Positions 26,077 to 35,551 of a stretch of 64,000 nt of DNA are shown in pieces. Below the pieces are notes generated by a model that had not been told where the DNA came from, ran no database searches, and worked only from the letters and a program-made list of their open reading frames with translations. Source of the stretch: SIG351 sp045627045. Its GTDB lineage: Bacteria; Bacillota; Clostridia; HGM11327. Each line of letters opens with the position of its first letter. The stretch's first letter is position 1. The position numbers were made by a program, and so were the translations under genes. The stretch is taken from positions 26,566 through 90,565 of the forward strand of contig JAZQMY010000005.1 of NCBI GenBank assembly GCA_045627045.1, written 5' to 3'.

Positions 26077-28209
26077 TTGAGCGAAGTAAATGAACAAGAA
26101 GTCAATGCCGAAGAATTGATGAAAGAACTTGATAAGGACAGTGCAGGAAGAAATCTGTTCGGAAAAAGAAAAACTGCACTTGATGTCCTGTTTGTTCTGT
26201 TTGCAGTGGTGATGATCACTCTGACACTTATTGTGTCCGGAATGACACCTCAGACACTCAGACCTCTTTTTGTCGGTCTGGTACTTTTTATCGGTTATCT
26301 TAAATTCCCGGCATCAAAGAAGGACAGCAGAATTGTAAATTCCATACCGTGGTATGATATTGCGCTTGCGTTCCTGTCACTTGCGGTTTATCTTTATTTT
26401 CCGCTGAATCAGAACCATATTCTTATTGCGCAGACACAGATCGGTACGGTCGATATTATCGTAGGTATTATTGGCTTCATCCTTCTTGCAGAGCTTTGCA
26501 GAAGATCACTCGGTCTGCCTATGCTGATAGTTGCAGGCGGCTTCATAATTTATGCTGTAATTTATAAGGTCAGCATCAACCCGCCTACGGCACTCAGAAA
26601 CATTATTTTCGGCCTTTTCTATGATGTAAAGGGCGGCGTATTCTCAACGCCTATCGATGTTTGCTCTTCATTCATCGTGCTTTTCATCATACTCGGATCA
26701 TTCCTTGAAAAGACGGGTATCGGCAAATTCTTCGTTGATCTTTCATCATCCGTTGCGGGATTTGCAGCCGGCGGCCCTGCCAAGGTAGCCGTTATTTCCA
26801 GTGCTCTTGAGGGTATGTATTCAGGCAGCTCTGTTGCAAACACGGTAGGTTCGGGATCAGTTACAATCCCTACAATGAAAAAAATCGGATACAAGCCTGA
26901 ATTTGCGGCTGCTGTAGAAGCTGCGGCATCAACAGGCGGTCAGATAATGCCTCCTATTATGGGTGCAGCGGCATTCCTTATGTCGGAAATCACACACGTT
27001 CCGTATTCAACGATCGTAATTGCGGCAATACTTCCTGCAGTGCTTTACTTCACAGGAATATTCCTTATGGTACACTTCGAAGCAAAGAGACTCGGACTCA
27101 AGGGACTCCCTAAGGACGCCATCCCGAATTTCTTCAAACTCATTCTTGAGAACGGATATCTGCTTCTTCCTGTTGTAGTTCTTGTTGTATGCATGAACCA
27201 CTTCACGGCAGGTATGTCTGCTTGCTTTGCAATTCTTTTTGCACTCGTTGTAAGCCTTATTGATAAAAAGTGCGTTGTTCGCCTTTTCAAACTTAAACTT
27301 AACGGAATCAAGGACGTAATAACGATAATTCTTCCGCTTGTGCCTGTTGCATTGCTCTACCTGCTCTGGAAGGTTATAAAGCTGGATATGGGTCTTTCGG
27401 TATTCATTTCAATGCTTGCCGCAGTTCTTTGCAGTGTATTCCCGAATGAATCGATCCTCAATCCTCCTATGGTTGCAGAAGGTCTCAGCGGCGGAACTAA
27501 CAGCTCCATCGGTGTTGCAGTTGCCTGCGGTATGGCGGGAATCGTTTCCGGAGTTGTAACAATGACAGGTCTCGGATCAACACTTATGACGCTCCTTCTT
27601 CCTATCGCAGAGAAGAGCTCGTTCATTGCTCTCTTCCTGACTATGATATGCTGTATCCTGCTTGGTATGGGCGTTCCTACTACGGCAAACTACGTTATCA
27701 TGGCAACGATCATGGCACCTATTCTTGTCAAGATGGGCGTACCGCTCCTTGCGGCTCATATGTTTGTTTTCTACTTCGGAATCGTTGCAGACATCACGCC
27801 TCCTGTTGCACTTGCCGCATATGCAGGCGCAGCTATTGCAAAGTCGAATCCGCTGAAAACCGGCGTCACCGCGACGAAACTGGCGATCACGGCTTTCATC
27901 ATTCCTTACATATTTGCATATTCACCACAGATGCTTCTTGTTGTTGAGGGTTACACACCGAGCTTCTTCAGCATTGTAACGATCATTTTTACATCAATCG
28001 TAGGATGTATCGCACTTTCAAGCGGACTTGAGGGATACCTCAAATCAACACTCAAGTGGTGGGAGAGAATCGCACTTATCGGTGCAGGACTTTGCCTTAT
28101 TGTTCCTGATCTTCTTTCAGACGGAATAGGACTTGCAGTGGTCGTAATCATTGCGGCAATTCAGTTCTTCTTTGACAAGAACAGAGAAAAAAACAAAACA
28201 GCTGAATAA
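26077..28209 (+). CDS. TRAP transporter fused permease (DctQM type)
   Basis: Ion-driven uptake permease in which the small (4-helix) and large (12-helix) TRAP subunits are one chain of 710 residues, the usual partner of TAXI binding proteins. Hydrophobic segments run throughout from residue 35. Conserved stretches include SAALEGMYSGSSVANTVGSG, GGQIMPPIMGAAAF and GMGVPTTANYV. The start is a TTG at 26077 with AGGAGG at 26063-26068. The substrate cannot be read from sequence. Confidence 0.92.
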   Translation: MSEVNEQEVNAEELMKELDKDSAGRNLFGKRKTALDVLFVLFAVVMITLTLIVSGMTPQTLRPLFVGLVLFIGYLKFPASKKDSRIVNSIPWYDIALAFLSLAVYLYFPLNQNHILIAQTQIGTVDIIVGIIGFILLAELCRRSLGLPMLIVAGGFIIYAVIYKVSINPPTALRNIIFGLFYDVKGGVFSTPIDVCSSFIVLFIILGSFLEKTGIGKFFVDLSSSVAGFAAGGPAKVAVISSALEGMYSGSSVANTVGSGSVTIPTMKKIGYKPEFAAAVEAAASTGGQIMPPIMGAAAFLMSEITHVPYSTIVIAAILPAVLYFTGIFLMVHFEAKRLGLKGLPKDAIPNFFKLILENGYLLLPVVVLVVCMNHFTAGMSACFAILFALVVSLIDKKCVVRLFKLKLNGIKDVITIILPLVPVALLYLLWKVIKLDMGLSVFISMLAAVLCSVFPNESILNPPMVAEGLSGGTNSSIGVAVACGMAGIVSGVVTMTGLGSTLMTLLLPIAEKSSFIALFLTMICCILLGMGVPTTANYVIMATIMAPILVKMGVPLLAAHMFVFYFGIVADITPPVALAAYAGAAIAKSNPLKTGVTATKLAITAFIIPYIFAYSPQMLLVVEGYTPSFFSIVTIIFTSIVGCIALSSGLEGYLKSTLKWWERIALIGAGLCLIVPDLLSDGIGLAVVVIIAAIQFFFDKNREKNKTAE

Positions 28210-28216
28210 AAAATGT

Positions 28217-28240
28217 GCGCCCGGATAAAATGCCGGGCGC
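28217..28240 (+). terminator. Intrinsic terminator after the TRAP permease gene
   Basis: Perfect GCGCCCGG/CCGGGCGC stem with an 8-base loop, then TTTTG. Confidence 0.85.
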
Positions 28241-28317
28241 TTTTGACTAAAGCGTATGTCCGGATTTGATCCGGGCGGAATGATATTTGAAAAAAAGAAG
28301 GCTGAGGAACTGAAAAA

Positions 28318-28998
28318 ATGAATAACAGTTTTAAGGACATATTGAAAAACTCTCTGCTTGCGGTTGCGGGATTGTTTCTTTTCGGATTCGGCGTGCACCT
28401 GACGATTCAGGCAAACATTGGCGCCGCACCGTGGGATGCATTTGCCCTCGGACTTTCGTCCACGATAGGCATAAAATACGGCACGGCAAGTGTAATTATT
28501 TCTTTGATTCTTATTGTGGTGGATATATTGCTCAGGGAAAAGATAGGAATAGGAATGTTCCTTGACGCAATAACGGTAGGAAAGACGGTTGACCTTTTTG
28601 ATTGGCTCGGCTGGATACCGAAGCAGGAAAATATTTTCTCAGGCATATTGATAATGCTCGGCGGACTTGTGATAATGGGCTTCGCACAGTATATGTATAT
28701 GAAGGCGTCGCTTGGCTGCGGCCCGAGAGATACACTTCTTGTGGGCTTGAAGAGAAGAACGAAAAAGATACCGATAGGCGTTATAAGCATAATGATTCTT
28801 GCTGTGGTAACGTTTGCAGGCTGGCTTCTCGGAGGACCTATCGGAATAGGCACTATAATATGCGCCTTCCTTGAAGGGCCTGTAATGCAGCTTGATTTCA
28901 GAATAGTGAAATTTGAGCCGACAGAGATAAAACATCAGGGAATAATAGAGTCATTCAGAATAATATTCAAACTCAATAACAAAAGATCCGGTGAGTAA
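28318..28998 (+). CDS. YczE/YitT-like integral membrane protein
   Basis: The 226 residues have about five membrane segments and the YczE-family pattern GFGVHLTIQANIGAAPWDAF near residues 22-41, then LGCGPRDTLLVGL. Members are widespread in Firmicutes; function unknown. It has its own ribosome-binding site and lies 78 bp past the TRAP terminator. A second protein of similar type is encoded at 34419. Confidence 0.75.
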   Translation: MNNSFKDILKNSLLAVAGLFLFGFGVHLTIQANIGAAPWDAFALGLSSTIGIKYGTASVIISLILIVVDILLREKIGIGMFLDAITVGKTVDLFDWLGWIPKQENIFSGILIMLGGLVIMGFAQYMYMKASLGCGPRDTLLVGLKRRTKKIPIGVISIMILAVVTFAGWLLGGPIGIGTIICAFLEGPVMQLDFRIVKFEPTEIKHQGIIESFRIIFKLNNKRSGE

Positions 28999-29010
28999 TC
29001 CGGATCTTTT
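28981..29010 (+). terminator. Terminator overlapping the yczE-like stop codon
   Basis: AAAAGATCCGG and CCGGATCTTTT form an 11-base stem; the stop codon lies in the loop. Confidence 0.85.
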
Positions 29011-29041
29011 TGTGTTTTTATGATACTCCTTTTTATCTTCC

Positions 29042-29857
29042 TCAATCGTTTCCGATTATATCCCTTGCAACCTGTGCTGAAAGCCTGTAAAAGAGCATCA
29101 GAGCCTTGTAGCTGAGCGCTTCCGGCGGCTTGACTTCAAGATTGAATGAGCCCTTGTAGCCGCAGGTACGGACGGTTTGAGCAAAGCTCTTCCAGTCGAC
29201 ACCACCCATGAAGCCGGGAATCATGTGCAGATCATCCGTGTATACTGTGGAGTGGATGTGAAGCGCCGTAAGCTTGTGCTTTAATTTTTCAAGCATTTCA
29301 TTTACGTTCTGACCGCGGATGAGAGCGTGTCCCGTGTCAAGACAGGCACCGACGTAGGGAGAAGCGAAGTAGTCCGAATAGAAGAGAAGGTCTTCTGCCG
29401 AGGACAGGAATGCGTCTCCGAAGTCACCGTTGTAGATATTTTCGGTTGAGAGGATCACATTCTTCTTTTCAAGCGAGGGGAGAAGCTTTTCGATAAGGCG
29501 GATATTTGAAGTGCGGCTTTCCTCTCTTTCTTTTCCGTAATAAAGGTGAACGACAGCTGTCCTGCAGCCCGTATCGCCCGTGAGCTCAATTCCGCGGATC
29601 ATTCTCGGAAGAATGAATTCTTCGTACTCTTCATACGTTGAGAACTCCGGATAATGAGAGGGCCAGAACGGAAGATGTGTCTGGCAGATTTTTAAGCCTG
29701 CTTTTTGTGCATCGGAATATTTTTTCATTATTGTATCGGAAAAGCCTGCCTCAAGAATATGATCAAGGTTATTAAGCGGAAGATCGATTCCGTTGAAGCC
29801 TGCCTCTGCAAGCTCGGAATAATACTGATTTAAGCCACAGATGATTGAAATGTCCAT
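29042..29857 (-). CDS. Sugar phosphate isomerase/epimerase (xylose isomerase-like TIM barrel)
   Basis: Metal-dependent TIM-barrel enzyme of the AP-endonuclease-2/xylose isomerase-like family. Metal-ligand stretches are visible: TENIYNGDFGD (Glu), CLDTGHALI (Asp, His), ALHIHSTVY (His) and NLEVKPPE (Glu). I chose the ATG at 29857 because GAGG precedes it; an upstream in-frame start lacks one. The 271 residues are typical. Substrate unknown; monocistronic. Confidence 0.8.
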   Translation of the reverse strand: MDISIICGLNQYYSELAEAGFNGIDLPLNNLDHILEAGFSDTIMKKYSDAQKAGLKICQTHLPFWPSHYPEFSTYEEYEEFILPRMIRGIELTGDTGCRTAVVHLYYGKEREESRTSNIRLIEKLLPSLEKKNVILSTENIYNGDFGDAFLSSAEDLLFYSDYFASPYVGACLDTGHALIRGQNVNEMLEKLKHKLTALHIHSTVYTDDLHMIPGFMGGVDWKSFAQTVRTCGYKGSFNLEVKPPEALSYKALMLFYRLSAQVARDIIGND

Positions 29858-29973
29858 AGTAACCTCAAGATTCAATGTGATTTTGAATTATATTATATCA
29901 CTCAAACTGAAAAATGTAAATAATGAGATTTAACAATGGCAGATTTGCAATAAAAACATGACTGTAAATGCTA

Positions 29974-30002
29974 TTGACAATCAGGGAGCGATGTATTATA
30001 AT
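29974..30002 (+). promoter_or_regulatory. Promoter of nrdG
   Basis: TTGACA (29974-29979), 17-base spacer, TATAAT (29997-30002). Confidence 0.8.
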
Positions 30003-30094
30003 TTAGTTGTATTTTTACAGTGAATTTTATTTTATTCCGTTTTTCGGAAAAACATGATCTGCCTGTATTTTATAATTGATTCTTGTAAGAGGAA

Positions 30095-30793
30095 ATGAAA
30101 ATGATATTCAACGGCTTTCAGAAAATGACACTTCTTGACTTCCCGGGAAAGGTTGCGATTACTGTTTTTACGGGAGGATGCAACTTCAGATGCCCTTTTT
30201 GCCACAATGCACTGCTTGTGACGAAGACGAACGAATTGCAGGAATACAAGGAGGAAGAGATACTTGATTTTCTGAAGAAAAGAAAGGGCCTTCTTGACGG
30301 CGTTGCGATAACGGGCGGAGAACCGCTTCTTCAGAAGGATATTGAGGGCTTTATGGAGAAGGCAAAGGACCTCGGCTTTGAAGTGAAGCTGGATACGAAC
30401 GGAAGCTACCCTGAAAGGCTGAAGGAAATAGTGGCACACGGACTTGTGGACTATGTTGCAGTTGATATCAAGAATTCAAAGGAAAAATATGCCTCTACCG
30501 TAGGTCTGAAGAATTTTGATATAGGAAAGATCGATGAGACGATAAGCTTTCTGATGCAGAAAACTGTCCCGTTTGAATTCAGAACTACCGTGGTGGATGA
30601 ACTTCATGAGGTGGAGGATATAGTAAAAATATCCGAATGGATAAAAGGTGATGAACCATATTATCTCCAGAACTTTGTTGACAGCGGAGATCTGATTACT
30701 CCGGGACTTCATGCGGCTTCAAAGGAAAAGATGCTTGAAATGCGTGAAAAAGCAGCTTCGGCGGTTCCGAACACGTATTTGAGAGGTCTGTGA
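30095..30793 (+). CDS. nrdG: Anaerobic ribonucleoside-triphosphate reductase activating protein
   Basis: Radical SAM activase that installs the glycyl radical on NrdD. The cluster-binding motif is CNFRCPFC (CX3CX2C, about 29-36), with TGGEPLL downstream. The 232 residues are longer than E. coli NrdG (154), matching the NrdG type common in clostridia. It is followed by nrdD after 186 bp that contains a separate promoter. Confidence 0.9.
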   Translation: MKMIFNGFQKMTLLDFPGKVAITVFTGGCNFRCPFCHNALLVTKTNELQEYKEEEILDFLKKRKGLLDGVAITGGEPLLQKDIEGFMEKAKDLGFEVKLDTNGSYPERLKEIVAHGLVDYVAVDIKNSKEKYASTVGLKNFDIGKIDETISFLMQKTVPFEFRTTVVDELHEVEDIVKISEWIKGDEPYYLQNFVDSGDLITPGLHAASKEKMLEMREKAASAVPNTYLRGL

Positions 30794-30860
30794 GAAAATC
30801 AATATATAGTATAATGAGAGCAAAAAATCATTTTTTTCTACAAAATATCAGAAAAAATGA

Positions 30861-30889
30861 TTGACAAATGAGGAATAATGTGATATACT
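30861..30889 (+). promoter_or_regulatory. Promoter of nrdD
   Basis: TTGACA (30861-30866), 17-base spacer, TATACT (30884-30889). An AT-rich inverted repeat (about 30826-30862) just upstream may end nrdG transcription. Confidence 0.7.
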
Positions 30890-30979
30890 TTTCACATAGT
30901 TGGAAATAAAGAGGAAGAGTGCAATAAGCATATGAACTCTGCAGATTACCAAAGAAAAAACAAAAAAGGATAGTTTAAT

Positions 30980-33355
30980 ATGTACAACGTCAAAAAAAGA
31001 GATGGAAAGGTAGTAGAGTTCAATCTTTCCAAAATTAAAGATGCTATAATAAAGGCATTTGATGCCTGCAATAAACAGTACCACCCGGATACGATTGATT
31101 TTCTTTCACTCAAGGTCACAGCAGACTTTGAATCAAAGGTGAAGGACGGTATTATTTCCGTTGAATCCATTCAGGACAGCGTTGAAACTGTTCTTATCAA
31201 AGCAGGCTATGATGACGTTGCAAAGGCATATATTCTTTACCGTAAGCAGAGAGAAAAGCTCCGTAACATCGACAAGACAACTCTTGACTACAAGAAGACT
31301 GTTGATGATTACATGAAGAACCTTGACTGGAGAGTCAAAGAGAACTCCACTGTAACTTATTCTGTCGGCGGTCTCATCCTTTCAAACTCAGGAGCTATTA
31401 CGGCTAACTACTGGCTCTCCGAGGTTTATGATGAAGAGATTGCAGATGCGCACAGAAATGCAGATATTCACATTCACGATCTTTCAATGCTTACAGGCTA
31501 CTGCGCAGGCTGGTCACTCAAGCAGCTCATTCAGGAGGGTCTCGGCGGTGTAACAGGCAAGATCACTTCTTCACCTGCATCACATCTTTCCACTCTCTGC
31601 AACCAGATGGTAAACTTCCTCGGTATCATGCAGAACGAATGGGCAGGCGCACAGGCTTTCTCATCATTTGATACTTATCTTGCTCCGTTTGTAAAGGTGG
31701 ACAACCTTTCATATAAAGAAGTCAAGCAGTGCATCCAGTCTTTCATTTACGGTGTAAATACTCCTTCAAGATGGGGTACACAGTCTCCGTTTACAAATAT
31801 CACTCTTGACTGGACAGTTCCGAACGATCTTTCCGAGCTCAACTGTATTGTAGGTGGCAAAGAGGTTGACTTCAAGTATAAGGATTGTAAGAAAGAAATG
31901 GATATGGTGAACAAGGCGTTCATCGAAATTATGATCGAAGGCGATGCTAACGGCAGAGGCTTCCAGTATCCTATTCCGACATACTCCATCACAAAGAATT
32001 TTGACTGGTCAGATACGGAAAACAACCGTCTCCTTTTTGAAATGACGGCAAAATACGGCACACCTTATTTTTCAAATTACATCAACAGCGATATGGAGCC
32101 TTCTGATGTAAGAAGTATGTGCTGCAGACTTCGTCTCGATCTCCGTGAACTCAGAAAGAAATCCGGCGGCTACTTCGGAAGCGGCGAGAGCACAGGTTCG
32201 GTCGGCGTTGTAACGATCAATATGCCGAGAATAGCATTCCTTTCTGCCGATAAGTCAGACTTCTATCAGAGACTTGACAGACTCATGGATATTGCGGCCC
32301 GTTCGCTCAAGATCAAGAGAACGGTCATCACGAAGCTCCTTGAGAATGGCCTCTATCCGTACACAAAGAGATACCTCGGAACTTTTGCAAACCACTTTTC
32401 AACAATCGGTCTCGTAGGCATGAATGAAGCCTGCCTCAATGCAAAGTGGATAGGTCACGATCTCACATGTGAGGATGCACAGAAGTTTACGCAGGAAGTT
32501 CTCAATCATATGCGTGACAGACTTTCTGACTATCAGGTCGAATACGGCGATCTCTACAACCTCGAAGCAACACCTGCAGAGTCAACGGCTTACCGTCTTG
32601 CAAAGCACGATATTGCACGTTATCCGAGCATTATCACTGCCGCAAAGAAGGAAGGAGATACTCCTTACTACACAAACAGCTCACATCTCCCTGTCGGATA
32701 TACAGAGGATATCTTTACTGCACTTGAGATCCAGGATGATCTCCAGACACTCTATACATCAGGTACTGTATTCCATGCATTCCTCGGCGAAAAGCTTCCG
32801 AACTGGAAGGCTGCCGCAACTCTCGTCAGAAAGATCGCAGAAAACTTCAGACTTCCTTACTACACGCTTTCTCCTACGTACTCTATCTGCAAGAATCACG
32901 GATATATCCCCGGCGAGCAGTATGTTTGCCCGGAGTGCGGTGAGCACACAGAGGTTTACAGCAGAATAACAGGCTACTACCGCCCTGTTCAAAACTGGAA
33001 CGTAGGCAAGACACAGGAATTCAAAGACAGAAAGGTTTATGATATGGGTAAATCTGTTCTGAAGACAAAGGAAGCTCATGTTGAGGAAGCTGCGGAAACA
33101 GCTGCTGAGACAGTCGTTTCAAACGATGAGAACAGAGCGATCCTCTTTGCAACTCCTACCTGCCCTAACTGCAAGATAGCTGCCGCAACACTCGACAAGG
33201 CCGGATTTGCTTATGAAAAGATTTTTGCAACCGATGCTCCCGAGCTTGCCCAGAAATTTGGCGTAAAGCAGGCACCGACACTCGTAGTTGTCAAGGACGG
33301 CGAGTTCACAAGATACACAGGTGTTTCCGATATCAAGAAATTCCTCGCACATTGA
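30980..33355 (+). CDS. nrdD: Anaerobic (class III) ribonucleoside-triphosphate reductase with C-terminal redoxin domain
   Basis: Makes deoxyribonucleotides under anoxia using a glycyl radical. Domains: N-terminal ATP-cone (about 3-92), the reductase barrel with TGYCAGWS and MCCRLRLDL cysteine sites, a zinc-type CPEC segment, the glycyl-radical site RITGYYRP (about 668-675), then a linker and a glutaredoxin/thioredoxin-like domain (about 721-791) with CPNC at 728-731 and cis-Pro in APT. The fused redoxin suggests that this enzyme is reduced by a dithiol rather than formate, as known for the redoxin-dependent NrdD subtype. A thioredoxin reductase-like gene follows after 76 bp. Confidence 0.93.
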   Translation: MYNVKKRDGKVVEFNLSKIKDAIIKAFDACNKQYHPDTIDFLSLKVTADFESKVKDGIISVESIQDSVETVLIKAGYDDVAKAYILYRKQREKLRNIDKTTLDYKKTVDDYMKNLDWRVKENSTVTYSVGGLILSNSGAITANYWLSEVYDEEIADAHRNADIHIHDLSMLTGYCAGWSLKQLIQEGLGGVTGKITSSPASHLSTLCNQMVNFLGIMQNEWAGAQAFSSFDTYLAPFVKVDNLSYKEVKQCIQSFIYGVNTPSRWGTQSPFTNITLDWTVPNDLSELNCIVGGKEVDFKYKDCKKEMDMVNKAFIEIMIEGDANGRGFQYPIPTYSITKNFDWSDTENNRLLFEMTAKYGTPYFSNYINSDMEPSDVRSMCCRLRLDLRELRKKSGGYFGSGESTGSVGVVTINMPRIAFLSADKSDFYQRLDRLMDIAARSLKIKRTVITKLLENGLYPYTKRYLGTFANHFSTIGLVGMNEACLNAKWIGHDLTCEDAQKFTQEVLNHMRDRLSDYQVEYGDLYNLEATPAESTAYRLAKHDIARYPSIITAAKKEGDTPYYTNSSHLPVGYTEDIFTALEIQDDLQTLYTSGTVFHAFLGEKLPNWKAAATLVRKIAENFRLPYYTLSPTYSICKNHGYIPGEQYVCPECGEHTEVYSRITGYYRPVQNWNVGKTQEFKDRKVYDMGKSVLKTKEAHVEEAAETAAETVVSNDENRAILFATPTCPNCKIAAATLDKAGFAYEKIFATDAPELAQKFGVKQAPTLVVVKDGEFTRYTGVSDIKKFLAH

Positions 33356-33431
33356 TAAAAATATCCGGCGTGAATGCCTGAACGGGTTTCACGCCTTTTT
33401 TATTACCTAATATCAAAGGACAAATAAAGCT

Positions 33432-34337
33432 ATGTATGACGTAATTATCATCGGCGGAGGTCCGGCAGGACTTACGGCCGCACTCTATGCAAGAAGAGCA
33501 AACAAGACGGTATTGCTTATAGAAAAAGAAACCTTCGGAGGGCAGATCACTTTTTCACCAAAGGTTGAGAATATTCCGGGCTTTATTGAGCTTTCGGGAA
33601 ACGAATTTGCCGAGAAGCTTGTTGAGCAGGTGCTCAATCAGGGAGCAGATTTCGAATCGGCAGAGGTAACGAAGATAATCAATTCAAATCCCAAAAAGGT
33701 TATTACCGATGCAGGAGAATATGAATCAAAGGCGGTAATAATTGCCGCAGGAGCAAAGCACAGACTCACAGGTGCGGCAAACGAAGAGAAATTCATCGGA
33801 AACGGAATATCGTTCTGCGCAGTATGTGACGGAGCGTTCTACAAGGATAAGACAGTTGCAGTGATAGGCGGCGGAAATTCTGCCCTTCAGGAGGCTGTAT
33901 TGCTGTCAGAACTTGCAAAAAAGGTCATCGTGGTGCAGAATCTTGATTTTCTTACAGGCGAAGAGAAGCTCAGAGAACAGCTCTACGCAAAGGCTAATGT
34001 TGAGATAATTTACGGCGCGGTGATGGACGAATATCTCGGCGACGATGAGCTTACGGGCATAAGAATAAAGAAAACGGCAAACGGTGAGACACAGGATGTA
34101 GCACTTGACGGCGTATTTGTGGCAATAGGACTTGTGCCGCAGAACGAACCGTTTGCAGACCTTGTTGCGCTTGACGGCAGAGGATATGTTGATTCGGACG
34201 AATCCTGCAGAACAAATGCGGACGGAATTTTTGTTGCCGGAGATTGCAGACGCAAGACGGTAAGACAGGTCACAACGGCTGCTGCTGACGGTGCAGCGGC
34301 GGCTCTTGCGGCGTGCGATTGGGCAGACAGAAACTGA
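33432..34337 (+). CDS. trxB: Thioredoxin reductase-like flavoprotein
   Basis: FAD-dependent disulfide reductase. FAD motif IIGGGPAGLTAALYA (6-20), redox pair CAVC (129-132), and C-terminal FAD motif DGIFVAGDCR. The pyridine-nucleotide motif GGGNSA is kept (146-151), but the HRRxxxR segment that grips the 2'-phosphate of NADPH is missing: the chain reads VVQNLDFLTGEE there. NADH or another donor is therefore possible. It lies just downstream of nrdD and its redoxin domain, which it most likely reduces. The 301 residues are slightly short of the usual 310-320. Confidence 0.88.
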   Translation: MYDVIIIGGGPAGLTAALYARRANKTVLLIEKETFGGQITFSPKVENIPGFIELSGNEFAEKLVEQVLNQGADFESAEVTKIINSNPKKVITDAGEYESKAVIIAAGAKHRLTGAANEEKFIGNGISFCAVCDGAFYKDKTVAVIGGGNSALQEAVLLSELAKKVIVVQNLDFLTGEEKLREQLYAKANVEIIYGAVMDEYLGDDELTGIRIKKTANGETQDVALDGVFVAIGLVPQNEPFADLVALDGRGYVDSDESCRTNADGIFVAGDCRRKTVRQVTTAAADGAAAALAACDWADRN

Positions 34338-34358
34338 TAAATGAAATAATAATAAATC

Positions 34359-34391
34359 AACCCCGATGAGAACATCAATCTCATCGGGGTT
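34359..34391. terminator. Bidirectional terminator between trxB and the converging yczE-like gene
   Basis: Perfect 13-base arms with a 7-base loop; the plus tail is ATGTTTTTC and the minus tail TTGATTTATT. Confidence 0.85.
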
Positions 34392-34418
34392 ATGTTTTTC
34401 ATAAAGAATCAATGGCTC

Positions 34419-35117
34419 TCATTCAAAGAACTTTCTGTACTTCAGTCCGTCTTTGAAAACGAAATGCTTTTCAATGATTTTTGAGAAGAAGGCAATGGCA
34501 GGAGCATTCACAACGGCACAGATTATCGTTCCCCATTTGATGCCTTCAAAATGCATCCATCCGAAGAAGAGGAATGACATGGCTACTGCCACGATACAGC
34601 TCACGATATCATATATAAGCTTGACTTTATTGATATTGACCGAATATCTGACGGAATACTCACGCACAAAAAGCTCATACACTTCCGGCGACACATACGA
34701 GTGAAACAGAAATGAAATAGCAAGCGTGCAGATGAGGAAGCCGAAAACATAGTAAATAAGCTTCAGGGCAAAGCTTTCGTGAGGCAGCAGGTTGATCAGA
34801 ACTGTTGCGCCGTCAAGCGATAAGCCGTAAAGAATGGCGGTTACGAAAGAGAATATGTAGGAAACCTTGAATCTCCTTATCACGAGGCACATTATCACGA
34901 GAAGCATTGCCTGAAGGGTATATTCAGCCATGCCGAAAGAGAAGAACGGAAGCGCTTCCGATAGCTTCAGATGAAGAATATATGCCGGAGCAACAACGTT
35001 GCACACACCGAAATCGGCAAACGCCATAAGGGCTGTGCCTGTTGCAAGCAGAACTATTCCGAGGACATAGGCAAGCTCATTGTAAAAAATATGCTTTGTC
35101 GGTTTTGCTTCTGACAT
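34419..35117 (-). CDS. YczE-like (DUF6198-type) integral membrane protein
   Basis: The 232 residues have about five or six membrane segments and the pattern GTALMAFADFGVCNVVAPAY in the first third, as in the YczE/DUF6198 group. The function is unknown. It is transcribed alone. It resembles the protein at 28318 in layout but not closely in sequence. Confidence 0.7.
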   Translation of the reverse strand: MSEAKPTKHIFYNELAYVLGIVLLATGTALMAFADFGVCNVVAPAYILHLKLSEALPFFSFGMAEYTLQAMLLVIMCLVIRRFKVSYIFSFVTAILYGLSLDGATVLINLLPHESFALKLIYYVFGFLICTLAISFLFHSYVSPEVYELFVREYSVRYSVNINKVKLIYDIVSCIVAVAMSFLFFGWMHFEGIKWGTIICAVVNAPAIAFFSKIIEKHFVFKDGLKYRKFFE

Positions 35118-35210
35118 AATAAAGTCCTTTCCGCAAACAAAATTTATGATAAAAAGCCTTCGGAGAAATTATCGCTGGTAATATGCAATATCAATTCCCG
35201 AAAACAAAAA

Positions 35211-35241
35211 ACTCACCTTTATCAGTCAGACAAAAGTGAGT
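35211..35241 (-). terminator. Terminator of the tRNA-Leu(UAA) transcript
   Basis: Minus strand: ACTCACTTTT and AAAGGTGAGT arms around an 11-base loop, then TTTTTTGTTTTC, starting 4 bp after the tRNA CCA. Confidence 0.85.
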
Positions 35242-35244
35242 CTC

Positions 35245-35331
35245 TGGTGCCGAAGACCGGACTTGAACCGGTACGATTTTTAGGTCCCGGGATTTTAAGT
35301 CCCGTGCGACTGCCTATTCCGCCACTCCGGC
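35245..35331 (-). tRNA. tRNA-Leu (anticodon UAA)
   Basis: Cloverleaf with 7-bp acceptor stem (GCCGGAG/CTTCGGC), long variable arm of class II tRNAs, T-loop GGTTCAAGTCC and encoded CCA. The anticodon loop reads ACTTAAAAT, giving anticodon TAA. It is the last unit of a short transcript that also contains two tRNA-like units. Confidence 0.95.
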
Positions 35332-35355
35332 ATATAATTATCAAAAACTGATTTT

Positions 35356-35423
35356 GCCGACGGGATTTTAAGTCTCGTGCAGTCCGAATGTCAGCAAGCT
35401 GACAACCATTCCGCCACTCCGGC
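35356..35423 (-). pseudogene. tRNA-Leu-like unit 2 (truncated)
   Basis: It begins like the neighbouring tRNA-Leu (GCCGGAGTGGCGGAAT) and keeps the anticodon region CACGAGACTTAAAATC, but has a 26-base insert forming the hairpin TGTCAGC-TT-GCTGACA. It lacks the variable and T arms, ending in CCCGTCGGC. The end can still pair with the 5' GCCGG. At 68 bases it cannot be a normal tRNA. Confidence 0.7.
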
Positions 35424-35443
35424 AAAAAAATCAATTAAACATT

Positions 35444-35515
35444 GCCAGACGGGATTTGTAAGAAGCCCATGCAGTCTGAATGTCAGCAAGCAGACAACCA
35501 TTCCGCCACTCCGGC
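35444..35515 (-). pseudogene. tRNA-Leu-like unit 1 (truncated)
   Basis: Shares the 5' GCCGGAGTGGCGGAAT and the same insert hairpin (one mismatch) with unit 2, has a changed anticodon region (GGGCTTCTTACAAATCCC), and ends GTCTGGC, which still pairs with the 5' end. The T arm is absent. The two units arose by duplication after the insert was gained. Confidence 0.65.
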
Positions 35516-35551
35516 AAAGAATATCAAATCAAAGCAAAATTGATTATTATT

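Noticed and set aside
28259..28275. CCGGAT-TTG-ATCCGG hairpin before the yczE-like gene
   Set aside because: The loop is only three bases with no T-tail, so no regulatory role can be supported.
30826..30862. AT-rich inverted repeat as an NrdR box
   Set aside because: The sequence is AATCATTTTTT/AAAAAATGATT, unlike the NrdR consensus, and there is no pair of boxes.
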